Assembly (NCBI GenBank): GCA_023419515.1
Contig: JAEZXW010000028.1
Span: forward strand, 1-64,000
Source of the DNA: Actinomycetes bacterium
GTDB taxonomy: Bacteria; Actinomycetota; Coriobacteriia; Coriobacteriales; JAEZXW01
Reading direction: 5' to 3'
DNA length: 64,000 nt
The notes below the pieces were generated by a model. The model did no database searches, was not told where the DNA came from, and saw only the letters and a program-made list of their open reading frames with translations. How positions within the stretch are numbered: the stretch's first letter is position 1; the number at the start of each line of letters is the position of its first letter. The translations under genes were made by a program, and so were the position numbers. This document shows, one piece after another, positions 34,047-42,331 of this stretch.

Positions 34047-35116
34047 TGAGGTCAATATTGCCGCCGTTTATGACTGTGGTGATTGCGTACTTTAATGCGA
34101 GTAAGCACCTCGATTCGATCGAAGCAGTGCTCACGGCACAGCGCGAGTCATTGTGCAAGGCAGTCGCCCAATGTACTTCTCATTCTGGCGATGCTGAGTT
34201 TACCTCCGATATCGAAGTTATCATCGTTGATGACTGTTCGTCTGATGCCGAGAAGGTCGCACTTTTATCGCGCGCTGAGAGCCACGACTGGCAGGTCGTC
34301 GAGCTTGCACAAAACGGTGGGCCTGGTGTTGCTCGCAATAAAGGTATAAGCAAGGCGACTGGTAAGTACCTGCTTTTTATGGATGCCGATGATGCACTGG
34401 CTCCCCATGCCTGCGGCGCTCTGTATCGTGAGTATCTTCAAGCGCAGGCAGCCTTGGCTGGTGAGCCGGCCGATGTGATCTGCTTTGACTACACCATGAT
34501 CTCACCCCATGTGACCTTGCCATATTCAACTATTCCTCAGGCACAAGCTGGCGTGGTTGATGCTCGCCAGGCGCTGGCGACAGTTCGTGGCTCGACTTTT
34601 GGTAAATGCTATCTCAGGAGTCTGATCACCAGGCATAACCTGCAGTTTGGCACCTTGCGTCGTCACGAGGATACGGCGTTTACCAAGTCGGCAGTCTGTT
34701 GGGCAGAGCGGATCTGGTACACCAAGGAGTCGCTCTATGAATATCGGATGACGCCTGGATCGCTCACGCATGACACGCAGCTTGAGTCGTTTGAAACCTC
34801 ATTCGATGCGCTGAGGATCATCAAGGCGTCGACCCAGGGCAGGCATCAGCTTGAGGTGCAATACGTTTATATCGTTGAGGTCATCATGTCGTGCGCGATG
34901 AAGTTTTACCTGCTCGATATTAGTGCGGATGAGGCTCGTGAGTTTTATGATCGGATTGATCGCGAGGAGCCAGGCTGGTGGTACAACCCTTACTTAGGTC
35001 AGGCATCTGCTCGCTATCGTTTGATCGCATGGCTGGTGCGTAAGCGTCAAACGAGGCTGATTAAGGCGATGATGTGGTGCGATAAACTCGCCCGAGCGGC
35101 GCTGCGCATCACGTAG
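34046..35116 (+). CDS. Family 2 glycosyltransferase
   Basis: GT2 enzyme of 356 aa. 'MTVVIAYFNASKHLDSI' and 'EVIIVDDCSSDAEKV' begin the GT-A fold, 'GPGVARNKGISKATGKYLLF' with the following 'MDADDAL' gives the acceptor/DXD region, and 'RRHEDTAFTKSAV' is the catalytic ED motif. The start ATG overlaps the stop of the polymerase gene, so translation is coupled. It has no membrane helices. It is likely one of the transferases that builds the repeat unit; specificity unknown. Confidence 0.88.
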   Translation: MRSILPPFMTVVIAYFNASKHLDSIEAVLTAQRESLCKAVAQCTSHSGDAEFTSDIEVIIVDDCSSDAEKVALLSRAESHDWQVVELAQNGGPGVARNKGISKATGKYLLFMDADDALAPHACGALYREYLQAQAALAGEPADVICFDYTMISPHVTLPYSTIPQAQAGVVDARQALATVRGSTFGKCYLRSLITRHNLQFGTLRRHEDTAFTKSAVCWAERIWYTKESLYEYRMTPGSLTHDTQLESFETSFDALRIIKASTQGRHQLEVQYVYIVEVIMSCAMKFYLLDISADEAREFYDRIDREEPGWWYNPYLGQASARYRLIAWLVRKRQTRLIKAMMWCDKLARAALRIT

Positions 35117-35196
35117 TTGCGACGCATGACCACGCCCATTGGCAGGCATAAGCAGACCAATCAAGTGACAAAGTTCATCAAGGCTATTGGATAACC

Positions 35197-36114
35197 ATGA
35201 GAAGACTGATTACACAAAACCCTGAGTGTCGCGTTACCGATCGCAAGCTCACCCGCATGCGCGAACTGCAGCTTTTGATCACCGATCACGTTATTGCATT
35301 TTGCAAGGCGCACGATATTGAGGTGGTGCTTGATTGGGGGTCGCTGCTCGGCGCGGTGAGGCATCAGGGCTACATTCCGTGGGATGACGATATCGACCTC
35401 AGCATGACGCGCGAGAATTACAATAAGTTCATCGAGCTTTATTCGCAGGCAGATACCAGTCCTTTTGAGATTCGCTGCCCGGAGGTGTATGCAGGCTGCC
35501 CGCAGATTTTTATCAAGGTGGGGCTTAAAGACACCCTGTTTGTGCTCTTGGATTCAACGTCACCCGAAACATGTGCACAGGTGGCTATCGATATTTTTGT
35601 GCTGGATGAGGCGCCTCGCGATCAAAAGGTTTGCAAGAAAGACCTCGTTAGCATCGCGCTCAATCGTCAGCTATTCATCTCGTCGCAGATGTGGCGAGCA
35701 GGCAATTTACAGAGTAGAGCCAAGGCGGCGATCTTTACTCTCGTTCGCATCGTGCTGCATATCGGCACAAGCTTTGTTCCGCGCATGAAGTTTTATGAAG
35801 CGATACTTAAGCGAGTCGAGCACCTGCGAGAGCTTGCACAGGAGCGCCCCGTATCTGAACGCACCTTTATTGGGGTGGAAGATCCGATCATCAACTTTAG
35901 GCTTGATCCGGCGTGGCTCGGTGATAGAGAGACATTTTCGACGGTTGAGTTTGAGGGTCGTCAGTATCCCGCCCCACGTGATGTGCATCAGTGGTTGACT
36001 GCTCAGTACGGCGATTACATGACGCCACCTCCACCTGAGAAGCGCTATGGTCACAAGCCCGAGGGCGTGGTGTTGGGCCCGTGGGAAGATGAGGATCCCA
36101 AGAGTTGTTGGTAG
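35197..36114 (+). CDS. LicD-family protein 2
   Basis: LicD-family enzyme of 305 aa with the canonical motif 'DWGSLLGAVRHQGYIPWDDD' followed by IDLSM, near residues 50-74. The Asp cluster binds metal and the CDP-activated donor. The C-terminal part ('FEGRQYPAPRDVHQWLTAQY', 'GDYMTPPPPEKRYGHKP') is the typical end of the family. It follows the GT2 by 80 nt on the same strand. With TarI/TarJ in the locus and no choline kinase or phosphocholine cytidylyltransferase visible, ribitol phosphate is the likelier substrate. That is inference. The ribosome-binding site is weak. Confidence 0.9.
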   Translation: MRRLITQNPECRVTDRKLTRMRELQLLITDHVIAFCKAHDIEVVLDWGSLLGAVRHQGYIPWDDDIDLSMTRENYNKFIELYSQADTSPFEIRCPEVYAGCPQIFIKVGLKDTLFVLLDSTSPETCAQVAIDIFVLDEAPRDQKVCKKDLVSIALNRQLFISSQMWRAGNLQSRAKAAIFTLVRIVLHIGTSFVPRMKFYEAILKRVEHLRELAQERPVSERTFIGVEDPIINFRLDPAWLGDRETFSTVEFEGRQYPAPRDVHQWLTAQYGDYMTPPPPEKRYGHKPEGVVLGPWEDEDPKSCW

Positions 36115-36267
36115 GGTGGTTTGTAGTTGTGGAGTGGCTGCCGCGAAGCGATCATACGGCGTGACTCACGGTCGCGTGTCAGGATGCGCCGATGTCGTGC
36201 TGGCAAACCCCTAGCTTTGCCGTCGTCAGGTAATTATTCACCGTGCTTCACAGTCACGCGTCCGAAC

Positions 36268-37185
36268 TTATCGCGAGCCGATAGCGTCTTTGCCCGTCTG
36301 AGCCTTAGAAATGGCTCGCAGATGTGGAAACTCTTGATAGTATGGGACATCTGGATTGAATTTAGTGAGTACGTGATGCGGAACTTGCTGCTCTTGAGGT
36401 GGCAGTTTGAGGTAGTCACCAAACGCCATGGAAAGATAGTGGTGATAGCCTTCCATCACGTCGATTAGCATACCCTCAAACGGCAGTTGAATCGTCCTCT
36501 TAAACCACTCGGCATTAAACTCGTTTTGCATGTAGTGAGGGCCTGAGCAGAGCTCAGTGATGTAGTCACTTTCATCAAACGGATATTGCGTCATTTTACG
36601 CTCAAACCAGCGCGCCAGTTTTAACCGCACTTTGTTTGATGGTACGCAGGCGAGCAGCGCGCGCGAGCCAAATTCTACGACTTTGCCGTGATTCACAGGA
36701 ATGAGCTGCGAATAAAAGAGCGAAAAGAGTAAAGCCCAGAGTTTTTGGAGCTTGCGAGCAAACGTCCCTGGTTTCGCTGAGCCATCGAGGGCGAGGATGT
36801 CGAGGGTGATGCACTGCGGCATAACTCGGTGCTGCTGGTAGGGAAGGACAAGCGTCGTCTCTTCATCTCCGAGCTTGAGCATGAGGTCTCCGGTGAGCAT
36901 ATCGTCGTGGGTGAGGATGAGATTATAGCGGGGATGGCCGTCCTCTCTCCAGATTTGTTGGAGGCGTTCGTAATCAGGGCGCGGCATAAAAACATCGATA
37001 TCGTCATCCCACGGGATAAAGCCCTGATGACGCACGGCTCCAATGCATGAGCCTCCACACGCCCAAAATCGCAGGTTGTGTTTATGACAGTAGTCAGCAA
37101 ATACGCGATAGATCTCGAGTGAACACTGCTGCAGCGCCTTGAGTTCGCGGGGAGAAAGCTGGTGGGTAAGAGCGGATGTATTCAT
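36268..37185 (-). CDS. LicD-family protein 3
   Basis: Third LicD-family enzyme, 305 aa, with 'WACGGSCIGAVRHQGFIPWD' followed by DDIDVFM near residues 40-66 and the C-terminal 'FEGMLIDVMEGYHHYLSMAF' segment. It is convergent with LicD 2 and only partly similar to it, so recent duplication is unlikely. The start at 37185 has AAGG about 8 nt upstream; an in-frame ATG at 37224 has no such site. The first codons and the 5' leader almost match those of the GT2 gene at 25182. It likely adds a polyol phosphate to a different position or acceptor. Confidence 0.88.
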   Translation of the reverse strand: MNTSALTHQLSPRELKALQQCSLEIYRVFADYCHKHNLRFWACGGSCIGAVRHQGFIPWDDDIDVFMPRPDYERLQQIWREDGHPRYNLILTHDDMLTGDLMLKLGDEETTLVLPYQQHRVMPQCITLDILALDGSAKPGTFARKLQKLWALLFSLFYSQLIPVNHGKVVEFGSRALLACVPSNKVRLKLARWFERKMTQYPFDESDYITELCSGPHYMQNEFNAEWFKRTIQLPFEGMLIDVMEGYHHYLSMAFGDYLKLPPQEQQVPHHVLTKFNPDVPYYQEFPHLRAISKAQTGKDAIGSR

Positions 37186-37499
37186 CGGTTGCCTTATCGT
37201 GGTCTGAGGCGCAAAGACGCTCATTGATGTGTTGGTCGTTCATGAAAAATTTCTTCTTATGATAAATCATGTCGAGATTGAGCAGCATGTGTGAGCAGCA
37301 TACATGCATATAAAATGCTTGGTTTTTGAGGTGGTTGCCTGAGAGGTGCGGGGTGGAGTGCTAAGCTTTCGAGAACACAAGGAGTTTGGGTTTGTATGCA
37401 TTTGAGTTTGCAGGTGCTTTAGTCCGTTGATGCTTTGTGTGGTGGTGATCGTGTTTTTCGCGCGCCGTATTGATATGGCGTGTTGGAGGTAATGAGGCT
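37186..37499. other. 314-bp divergent intergenic region
   Basis: Holds the promoters of LicD 3 (left) and the second polymerase (right). A GAGCAGCAT direct repeat and a TATAAA hexamer occur near 37276-37316. GAGTGCTAA at 37356-37364 is only half of a CIRCE element. No gene is supported. Confidence 0.4.
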
Positions 37500-39188
37500 G
37501 TGGCCAATTGTTGCGCAATGTCAGAGCGCTTGAATTTCACCCATCGGTTTCTTGCAAAAGTCTTGGCAGTGATGCCCGGGGTGTTTGTCGGTATCCTTGG
37601 TGTCTACGAGGTCATGGTCGTGCGCAGTATAGTGCAGCCCGTGTTGTTTGGCGCGATTGGCTTTGCGGCGGTGTTGACGGTAGTGCTCATCATGTTGAAC
37701 AAGCGGCGGTGTGGCGTGTGGCTTTTGGATGAGGGATGTAAGGAGCCAAGCCGGGCTCATAATCATCATGGTGTGCAAGGTGATTCTGGCGCGCTGATCC
37801 GCCCTCGGTTTCAGGATCGCTTTCTCAAGCCAACTGTGCTTGGTTGGATGCTCGTTGCTTTTTGTGCAACGCAGTTTTTGTCGATCTGCATCAACTGGGC
37901 ATTTGGTTTCTGGCAAAACACCATCGATATGTTGGCACTTTTTGTTCTCACTGGTGTCGGACTAGTGAGCGCATTTCACAGCGATACCAGGCGACTGATG
38001 ATCTGGTCGCTCGTGGTTTTTGTTGAGCTCATTGCGCTTTTTTGGACGCTCGTTTCGGTGTGGTGTCTCGTTACGGGATCATCGGTTTTGGTCTTTGACA
38101 TAGCGGGCGATGTTGGTCTGCGTATGGGATATTTTCAGCACCGATTTTGGGGTGTTGTCAATCCCAATATTCAGGCGGCGGTTGCATTTACTGCGATTGC
38201 GTTTTTGCCTGTGATTGCAAGGCTAGTTCGTGAGAGGCGACCTCAGGCAAATCGAGCGCCGATCGCGGTGCTCTTGGGGTGCTTAGGGTTGTTGCAGCTT
38301 GCGACCATTGTTGTGCTGCAGTCACGAGGGCTTTTGCTTAGTTTGACGGTGACGTTGTTTATTGCCGCCTGGTGTTTGACACCGCGTCATGCGTGGCAGC
38401 GAACAGGTACGGCAGTTGTTGCGACCGCTCTTGGCGTTGGTTTGATCAGTGCCGGGTCGTGGTGCTTTGCGACGTTTCATCCGCTGACAGATCGCCCGTT
38501 TGAGGTGTTTGTTCAAAAGTCACTCGTGAGTTACGAGCGAATCGTTGCCGAGACAAACGAGGCAAACTGGGCGCTTTCGATTGCAGACATCTCGTCTCAG
38601 CAAGAGATAGCCAGCGAACTAGCAACCGATTCAGCCGCCGAGTCTACAGCCGGCTCAGCCGCCGAATCGCAGCAATCCAAGGCCACCCAAGCGCAGGTAG
38701 AAAGTGACGGCAAGGTTGATGCTCGCCTCTATCATACGACCAGCTCAGGTAGGATTGCGCTCTGGAAAAACGGACTTGCCATGATTGCTAAGCAGCCTTG
38801 GTTTGGCTACGGCATGCGCGGCGCATTTGACCATTTTGACCAGTTCTTTACGCCATATTGGATCGCCAACTCTGTCATCGGTGGCAACCTGCACAACATG
38901 GCGCTGACCGTTGCGCTTAACTCGGGCGTGGTGGGGCTGATGAGCGCTGTGGTCTTGCTCGTCATGATCTTGGTGTACTGCGGGCGCGGTTTGCGTCTCG
39001 TGGCAAAAGAGGGCGTGGGGAGACATATCATGGTGGCAGTATTTGCCCTTGTGGTGATCGCACTGGTGATGCTTCAGGCGGTTGAGAGCATGATTTTCTA
39101 TCGCTTTATGATTGTGGCGCCAATCTTTTGGACGAGCGTGTTTGCACTGGTAGGATCCTTGGTAGCTCCTCGCAGCGATCAGTCCTAG
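37500..39188 (+). CDS. Second O-antigen ligase/polymerase-like membrane protein
   Basis: Membrane protein of about 562 aa, about 12 helices, with the Wzy_C pattern: 'SSGRIALWKNGLAMIAKQPW' then 'FGYGMRGAFDHFDQFF', 'GGNLHNMALTVALNSGVVGL'. The outer loop contains an Ala/Ser/Thr-rich stretch ('ATDSAAESTAGSAAES') not seen in the polymerase at 32.5 kb, and the two are clearly not recent copies. Start: GTG at 37500 with GGAGG about 10 nt upstream is preferred; ATG 37518 is an alternative. One of the two proteins may be the ligase that attaches the polymer to the wall or to a lipid. Confidence 0.82.
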   Translation: MANCCAMSERLNFTHRFLAKVLAVMPGVFVGILGVYEVMVVRSIVQPVLFGAIGFAAVLTVVLIMLNKRRCGVWLLDEGCKEPSRAHNHHGVQGDSGALIRPRFQDRFLKPTVLGWMLVAFCATQFLSICINWAFGFWQNTIDMLALFVLTGVGLVSAFHSDTRRLMIWSLVVFVELIALFWTLVSVWCLVTGSSVLVFDIAGDVGLRMGYFQHRFWGVVNPNIQAAVAFTAIAFLPVIARLVRERRPQANRAPIAVLLGCLGLLQLATIVVLQSRGLLLSLTVTLFIAAWCLTPRHAWQRTGTAVVATALGVGLISAGSWCFATFHPLTDRPFEVFVQKSLVSYERIVAETNEANWALSIADISSQQEIASELATDSAAESTAGSAAESQQSKATQAQVESDGKVDARLYHTTSSGRIALWKNGLAMIAKQPWFGYGMRGAFDHFDQFFTPYWIANSVIGGNLHNMALTVALNSGVVGLMSAVVLLVMILVYCGRGLRLVAKEGVGRHIMVAVFALVVIALVMLQAVESMIFYRFMIVAPIFWTSVFALVGSLVAPRSDQS

Positions 39189-39265
39189 TGCAAGCTTTCT
39201 ATCGCGCAACAACTCCTGTTAAGCCCTCGAATGCAAAGGCGAGCCAGCTAGCTTATTTCATCGCC

Positions 39266-40399
39266 CTAATCGAGCGTTACTGCAATGCCTTGAGGAACTG
39301 CTAACACAACCGCATCGCTCATGATCTTGGCGTGCAACTTGCTGATGTTAAGTAGGGTGCCATCACTATTAGCAGGAATTTTTGAGCCACTGCTCGTTTC
39401 AATGGAGACTTCAGTGACCCCTGATGCCGTGCTGACCTTTGGGTCAGCCAGGTGGGTGCCGAGCTTATATTGCTGCGCGAGCTTAATAAATGCGCGACGT
39501 GAGAGCGGGGTGCACCACATAAGATCAAGACCACCATCCGAGATGCTTGCACTCGGGAATGGAGCATATCCGTCACCATAAAAGCCGCTGTTACAAATCG
39601 TAAACAAAAGCATGTTGAGGTCGCGATAGTCAGTTTGCTCACCGGTTTTATCGGTAAAACGTACGTTGATCGTCGTGGGTGCCAGCATCGAAATTCCCCA
39701 GAGGGTTGCAGCGTTATAGCAGGCAGAGACCCCGAGCGGTGTCTTTTGCATGAGGGTGTAGGCGCGTTTTAAGACTTGCGAGTCAAAGCCAAAACCCATG
39801 ATGTTGAGTGAGATTGCCTGCGAGAGCTGCTCGTCATCACAGGTGAATTTAATGAGATCAAGCTGATGAAAACGTACATCGAGTGTGCCTTGGATGATGC
39901 GTTCGATGACGCGAGACTTGAGGACTGCATCAGGTGTGTGTGCTGCTTTTTGGTAGAGCTGACGGGCAAAATCATTGGCAGAACCTACAGGTACAACGCC
40001 AAGAGCAGGGCAGAAATCAGCTGGTCTTTCATCCGCACGATGTAAGGCAAGAGCGGTTGCGACCTCGCCAAGAGTCCCGTCTCCGCCGAGCACCCAGACG
40101 ATCGGCGTCTGACCTTTAGCTCTATGGCTGTTCGTGTTTCTGCTATCGGCAAGCTTTGCTGTCGCTCGGCTCTCATCTCCTTTGTGTGCAAGTGCCGCTA
40201 AGCTCTCATCAATAATCGCTGCGGCAAACGCCTTGGCATCCTGAGCATTTTGAGTGAGATGGATTGCGATTTCATCGCTACGTCCTGCGTCGTGCCAAAC
40301 GCGCTTGATCGTCTGCACGTAGGCGAGAGGCTGACCGCTGCCAGCTTTTGAACTGACGATAAAGTGAATAGAAGGGCTGGTGAGAGCAGGTTTTTTCAT
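39266..40399 (-). CDS. Diacylglycerol/lipid kinase family protein
   Basis: DagK_cat (YegS/DgkB/LCB5-like) lipid kinase of 377 aa that phosphorylates diacylglycerol or a related lipid with ATP. 'HFIVSSKAGSG' and 'VWVLGGDGTLGEVATAL' form the nucleotide site, and 'LGVVPVGSANDFARQL' is the second signature. An Ala/Arg/Thr-rich insert (about 70-95) is unusual. The C-terminal domain ('DGGLDLMWCTPLSRRAFIKL') is typical. It sits at the edge of the polysaccharide locus and could recycle diacylglycerol released when glycerophosphate or lipid-linked polymers are made; this is inference. Confidence 0.9.
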   Translation of the reverse strand: MKKPALTSPSIHFIVSSKAGSGQPLAYVQTIKRVWHDAGRSDEIAIHLTQNAQDAKAFAAAIIDESLAALAHKGDESRATAKLADSRNTNSHRAKGQTPIVWVLGGDGTLGEVATALALHRADERPADFCPALGVVPVGSANDFARQLYQKAAHTPDAVLKSRVIERIIQGTLDVRFHQLDLIKFTCDDEQLSQAISLNIMGFGFDSQVLKRAYTLMQKTPLGVSACYNAATLWGISMLAPTTINVRFTDKTGEQTDYRDLNMLLFTICNSGFYGDGYAPFPSASISDGGLDLMWCTPLSRRAFIKLAQQYKLGTHLADPKVSTASGVTEVSIETSSGSKIPANSDGTLLNISKLHAKIMSDAVVLAVPQGIAVTLD

Positions 40400-40430
40400 T
40401 GGTATTTCTCACCTTCAACTCGGCTAAGAA

Positions 40431-40694
40431 TCAATCCTCATCATCGTCGGCATCATCAAAGAGGCCTTGATCGGTGTCCTCATCATCCTCATCGTCGTCA
40501 TCAAACAGGCCACCAAAAAGCCCCTCGTCCTCACCTTCGGTGAGCTGGCCATTTTCGTCGAGTGAGTGGTCAACATAGAGGTTGTGTGTTTTGCGCTCAG
40601 CAATCAGCGCGATGATGGCAAAGAGCGCCATGCCACCCAAAACAAGCGTGTACATGCCGTATTGAGTTTCAAATAGCCAAGTATAAATTTGCAT
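40431..40694 (-). CDS. Small single-pass membrane protein with acidic tail
   Basis: An 87-aa protein. One hydrophobic helix (about 14-32) is followed by a cytoplasmic-type tail of which the last 30 residues are almost all Asp/Glu ('DDDDEDDEDTDQGLFDDADD'). A short 'GLF(G/D)' motif repeats three times within it. AAGGAG 5 nt before the ATG supports expression. I do not recognise the family. It lies between a lipid kinase and serS; a 31-nt gap to the kinase suggests one operon. The acidic tail might bind metal or a basic partner, but nothing shows this. Confidence 0.75.
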   Translation of the reverse strand: MQIYTWLFETQYGMYTLVLGGMALFAIIALIAERKTHNLYVDHSLDENGQLTEGEDEGLFGGLFDDDDEDDEDTDQGLFDDADDDED

Positions 40695-40745
40695 CGAGGC
40701 TCCTTTTTCCGTGGCTTGAGTTTAGTGTGCAGGCCTGAGGCTGTC

Positions 40746-40774
40746 TATACTCGAACTCATGCATAGGATATAAT
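40746..40774 (+). promoter_or_regulatory. Promoter of serS (consensus -10)
   Basis: TATAAT at 40769-40774, 41 nt before the serS ATG. The -35 at the right distance (TATACT, 40746-40751) is poor. No T-box leader or tRNA-like structure is seen in the 120-bp gap. Confidence 0.5.
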
Positions 40775-40814
40775 CCCACGTCAACGATGTAATTCTGTTT
40801 ATTAAGGGGTAGGT

Positions 40815-42092
40815 ATGCTCGACATCAAGATGGTTCGTGAACATCCCGAGGTACTTGACAAGGCGCAAGCCAATCGTCAGAGCAGTTGGGATAAGGAGCG
40901 CTTTCTTTCGCTTGACGAAAAGCGCCGATCAACCATCGAGCGTCTCGAAAAACTGCAGGCGTTGCGTAACAGTGCATCCAAAGAGATTGGTGCGCTGATG
41001 AGCCAGGGCGAGCATGAAAAAGCCGAGGCAGCCAAGGCAGAAGTGACTCGCAGCAAGCAAGAGATTGAGAAACTTTCTGTGCTTCGTGCCGAGCTTGAAG
41101 ATGAGCTTGAGCGCATGATGAGTGAGATCCCCAATATCCCTTCGCCCAATACGCCTGTTGGTGCGAGCGAGGATGAAAACGTCGAGGTATATCGCCACGG
41201 TACGCCGCGAACCTTTGACTTTGAGCACAAAGCTCACTGGGATCTGGGCGTTGACCTTAACATTATTGACTTTGAGCGAGCAGTCAAGCTAGCGGGTTCT
41301 CGATTTGTGCTGCTCGGAGGCCTTGGTGCCCGTCTTGAGCGCGCACTCATCAACTTTATGATCGACACCCACCTTGAGAATGGTTTCAAGGAGTGGTGGA
41401 CGCCGGTTATTGCCAATGGTCAGACCTTGTACAGCACTGGTCAGCTGCCCAAGTTTGAGGAGGATCTTTTCCACGTTGATCGCGGGCTCTACCTGATCCC
41501 GACGGCTGAGGTGACGCTCACGAATATCCACCGTGATGAGACCCTCGAAGCTGCTGAGCTGCCGCTTCGTTACACCGCATTCACTCCTTGCTTTAGGGAA
41601 GAGGCGGGTTCTGCTGGTCGAGACACCCGTGGCCTTATCCGCTTGCATCAGTTTGATAAGGTTGAGATGGTTAAGTTTGCGACCCCTGAGACCTCGGATG
41701 ATGAGCTTGAGAGCATGGTCAAGAGTGCGGGCTCGATCATGGAGAAGCTTGAGTTGCCCTATCGTGTGTTAGCGCTTTGTACGGGTGACCTTGGTTTTTC
41801 TGCACGTCAAACCTTTGACCTTGAGGTGTGGCTACCGAGCTATAACGCCTACAAGGAGATCTCGTCGTGCTCGAGCTGTGGTGATTTCCAAGCGCGTCGC
41901 GCACATATTAAATACCGCGATCCGGATAACTTCAAGGGTAGCCGCTTTGCTCATACGCTCAATGGTTCTGGCTTGGCGGTTGGTCGTACGATGGCCGCCA
42001 TCTTGGAAAACCACCAGAATGCCGATGGATCGGTTACAATTCCTGAGGCTTTGCGCCCTTATATGGGTGGTATCGATGTCATCAAACCATAA
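40815..42092 (+). CDS. serS: Seryl-tRNA synthetase
   Basis: Class II synthetase that charges tRNA-Ser. The N-terminal antiparallel coiled coil (about residues 28-105) contacts the tRNA long arm. The catalytic core has motif 1 near 'GARLERALINFMIDTH', motif 2 in 'FREEAGSAGRDTRG' and motif 3 in 'NGSGLAVGRTMAAILEN', and 'TAEVTLTNIHRDE' is the serine-binding TxE region. The length of 425 aa is standard. AAGGGG precedes the ATG. An own promoter and a strong terminator make it a single-gene unit. Confidence 0.97.
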   Translation: MLDIKMVREHPEVLDKAQANRQSSWDKERFLSLDEKRRSTIERLEKLQALRNSASKEIGALMSQGEHEKAEAAKAEVTRSKQEIEKLSVLRAELEDELERMMSEIPNIPSPNTPVGASEDENVEVYRHGTPRTFDFEHKAHWDLGVDLNIIDFERAVKLAGSRFVLLGGLGARLERALINFMIDTHLENGFKEWWTPVIANGQTLYSTGQLPKFEEDLFHVDRGLYLIPTAEVTLTNIHRDETLEAAELPLRYTAFTPCFREEAGSAGRDTRGLIRLHQFDKVEMVKFATPETSDDELESMVKSAGSIMEKLELPYRVLALCTGDLGFSARQTFDLEVWLPSYNAYKEISSCSSCGDFQARRAHIKYRDPDNFKGSRFAHTLNGSGLAVGRTMAAILENHQNADGSVTIPEALRPYMGGIDVIKP

Positions 42093-42213
42093 GTATTTGG
42101 TTGAGATTGAAGGTTGTTTGAATCAATAAAATTTCTGGCGAGTATTTGGGTGATTTTGTTCCGCTCAGTTCAATAAAATCGCTGGTATATCATATTGTTT
42201 TACCGATAGCTTG

Positions 42214-42247
42214 AGCGCCGGGAGACCATCTCGGCGCTTTTTATTTA
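42214..42247 (+). terminator. Intrinsic terminator of serS
   Basis: AGCGCCG (42214-42220) pairs with CGGCGCT (42232-42238), with additional pairing inside, and is followed by TTTTTATTT. It is 122 nt after the serS stop. Confidence 0.9.
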
Positions 42248-42268
42248 CTCAAAAATTCTCTTCAATTA

Positions 42269-42282
42269 CGAACAATTGTTCG
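42269..42282. promoter_or_regulatory. LexA-type SOS box
   Basis: CGAACAATTGTTCG is a perfect 14-bp palindrome matching the Gram-positive LexA/DinR core CGAAC-N4-GTTCG. It ends 49 nt before the ATG of the next gene and overlaps the region where its -35 should lie (a candidate -10, TAGGAT, is at 42294-42299). LexA bound here would block transcription until DNA damage. Confidence 0.8.
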
Positions 42283-42331
42283 CTCAATTTTGATAGGATG
42301 AAATCCACAATTTTGAGGAGAGGAGAAGATT

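Noticed and set aside
29170..37185. Phosphocholine decoration by the LicD proteins
   Set aside because: Possible for the family, but no choline kinase, permease or CTP:phosphocholine cytidylyltransferase is in view, while CDP-ribitol synthesis is. The question stays open at genome level.
37356..37364. CIRCE element (GAGTGCTAA)
   Set aside because: Only one half is present; the partner TTAGCACTC is not 9 bp upstream, and the gene downstream is not a chaperone.
40695..40814. T-box leader for serS
   Set aside because: The 120-bp gap is too short and has no T-box sequence or terminator/antiterminator pair.
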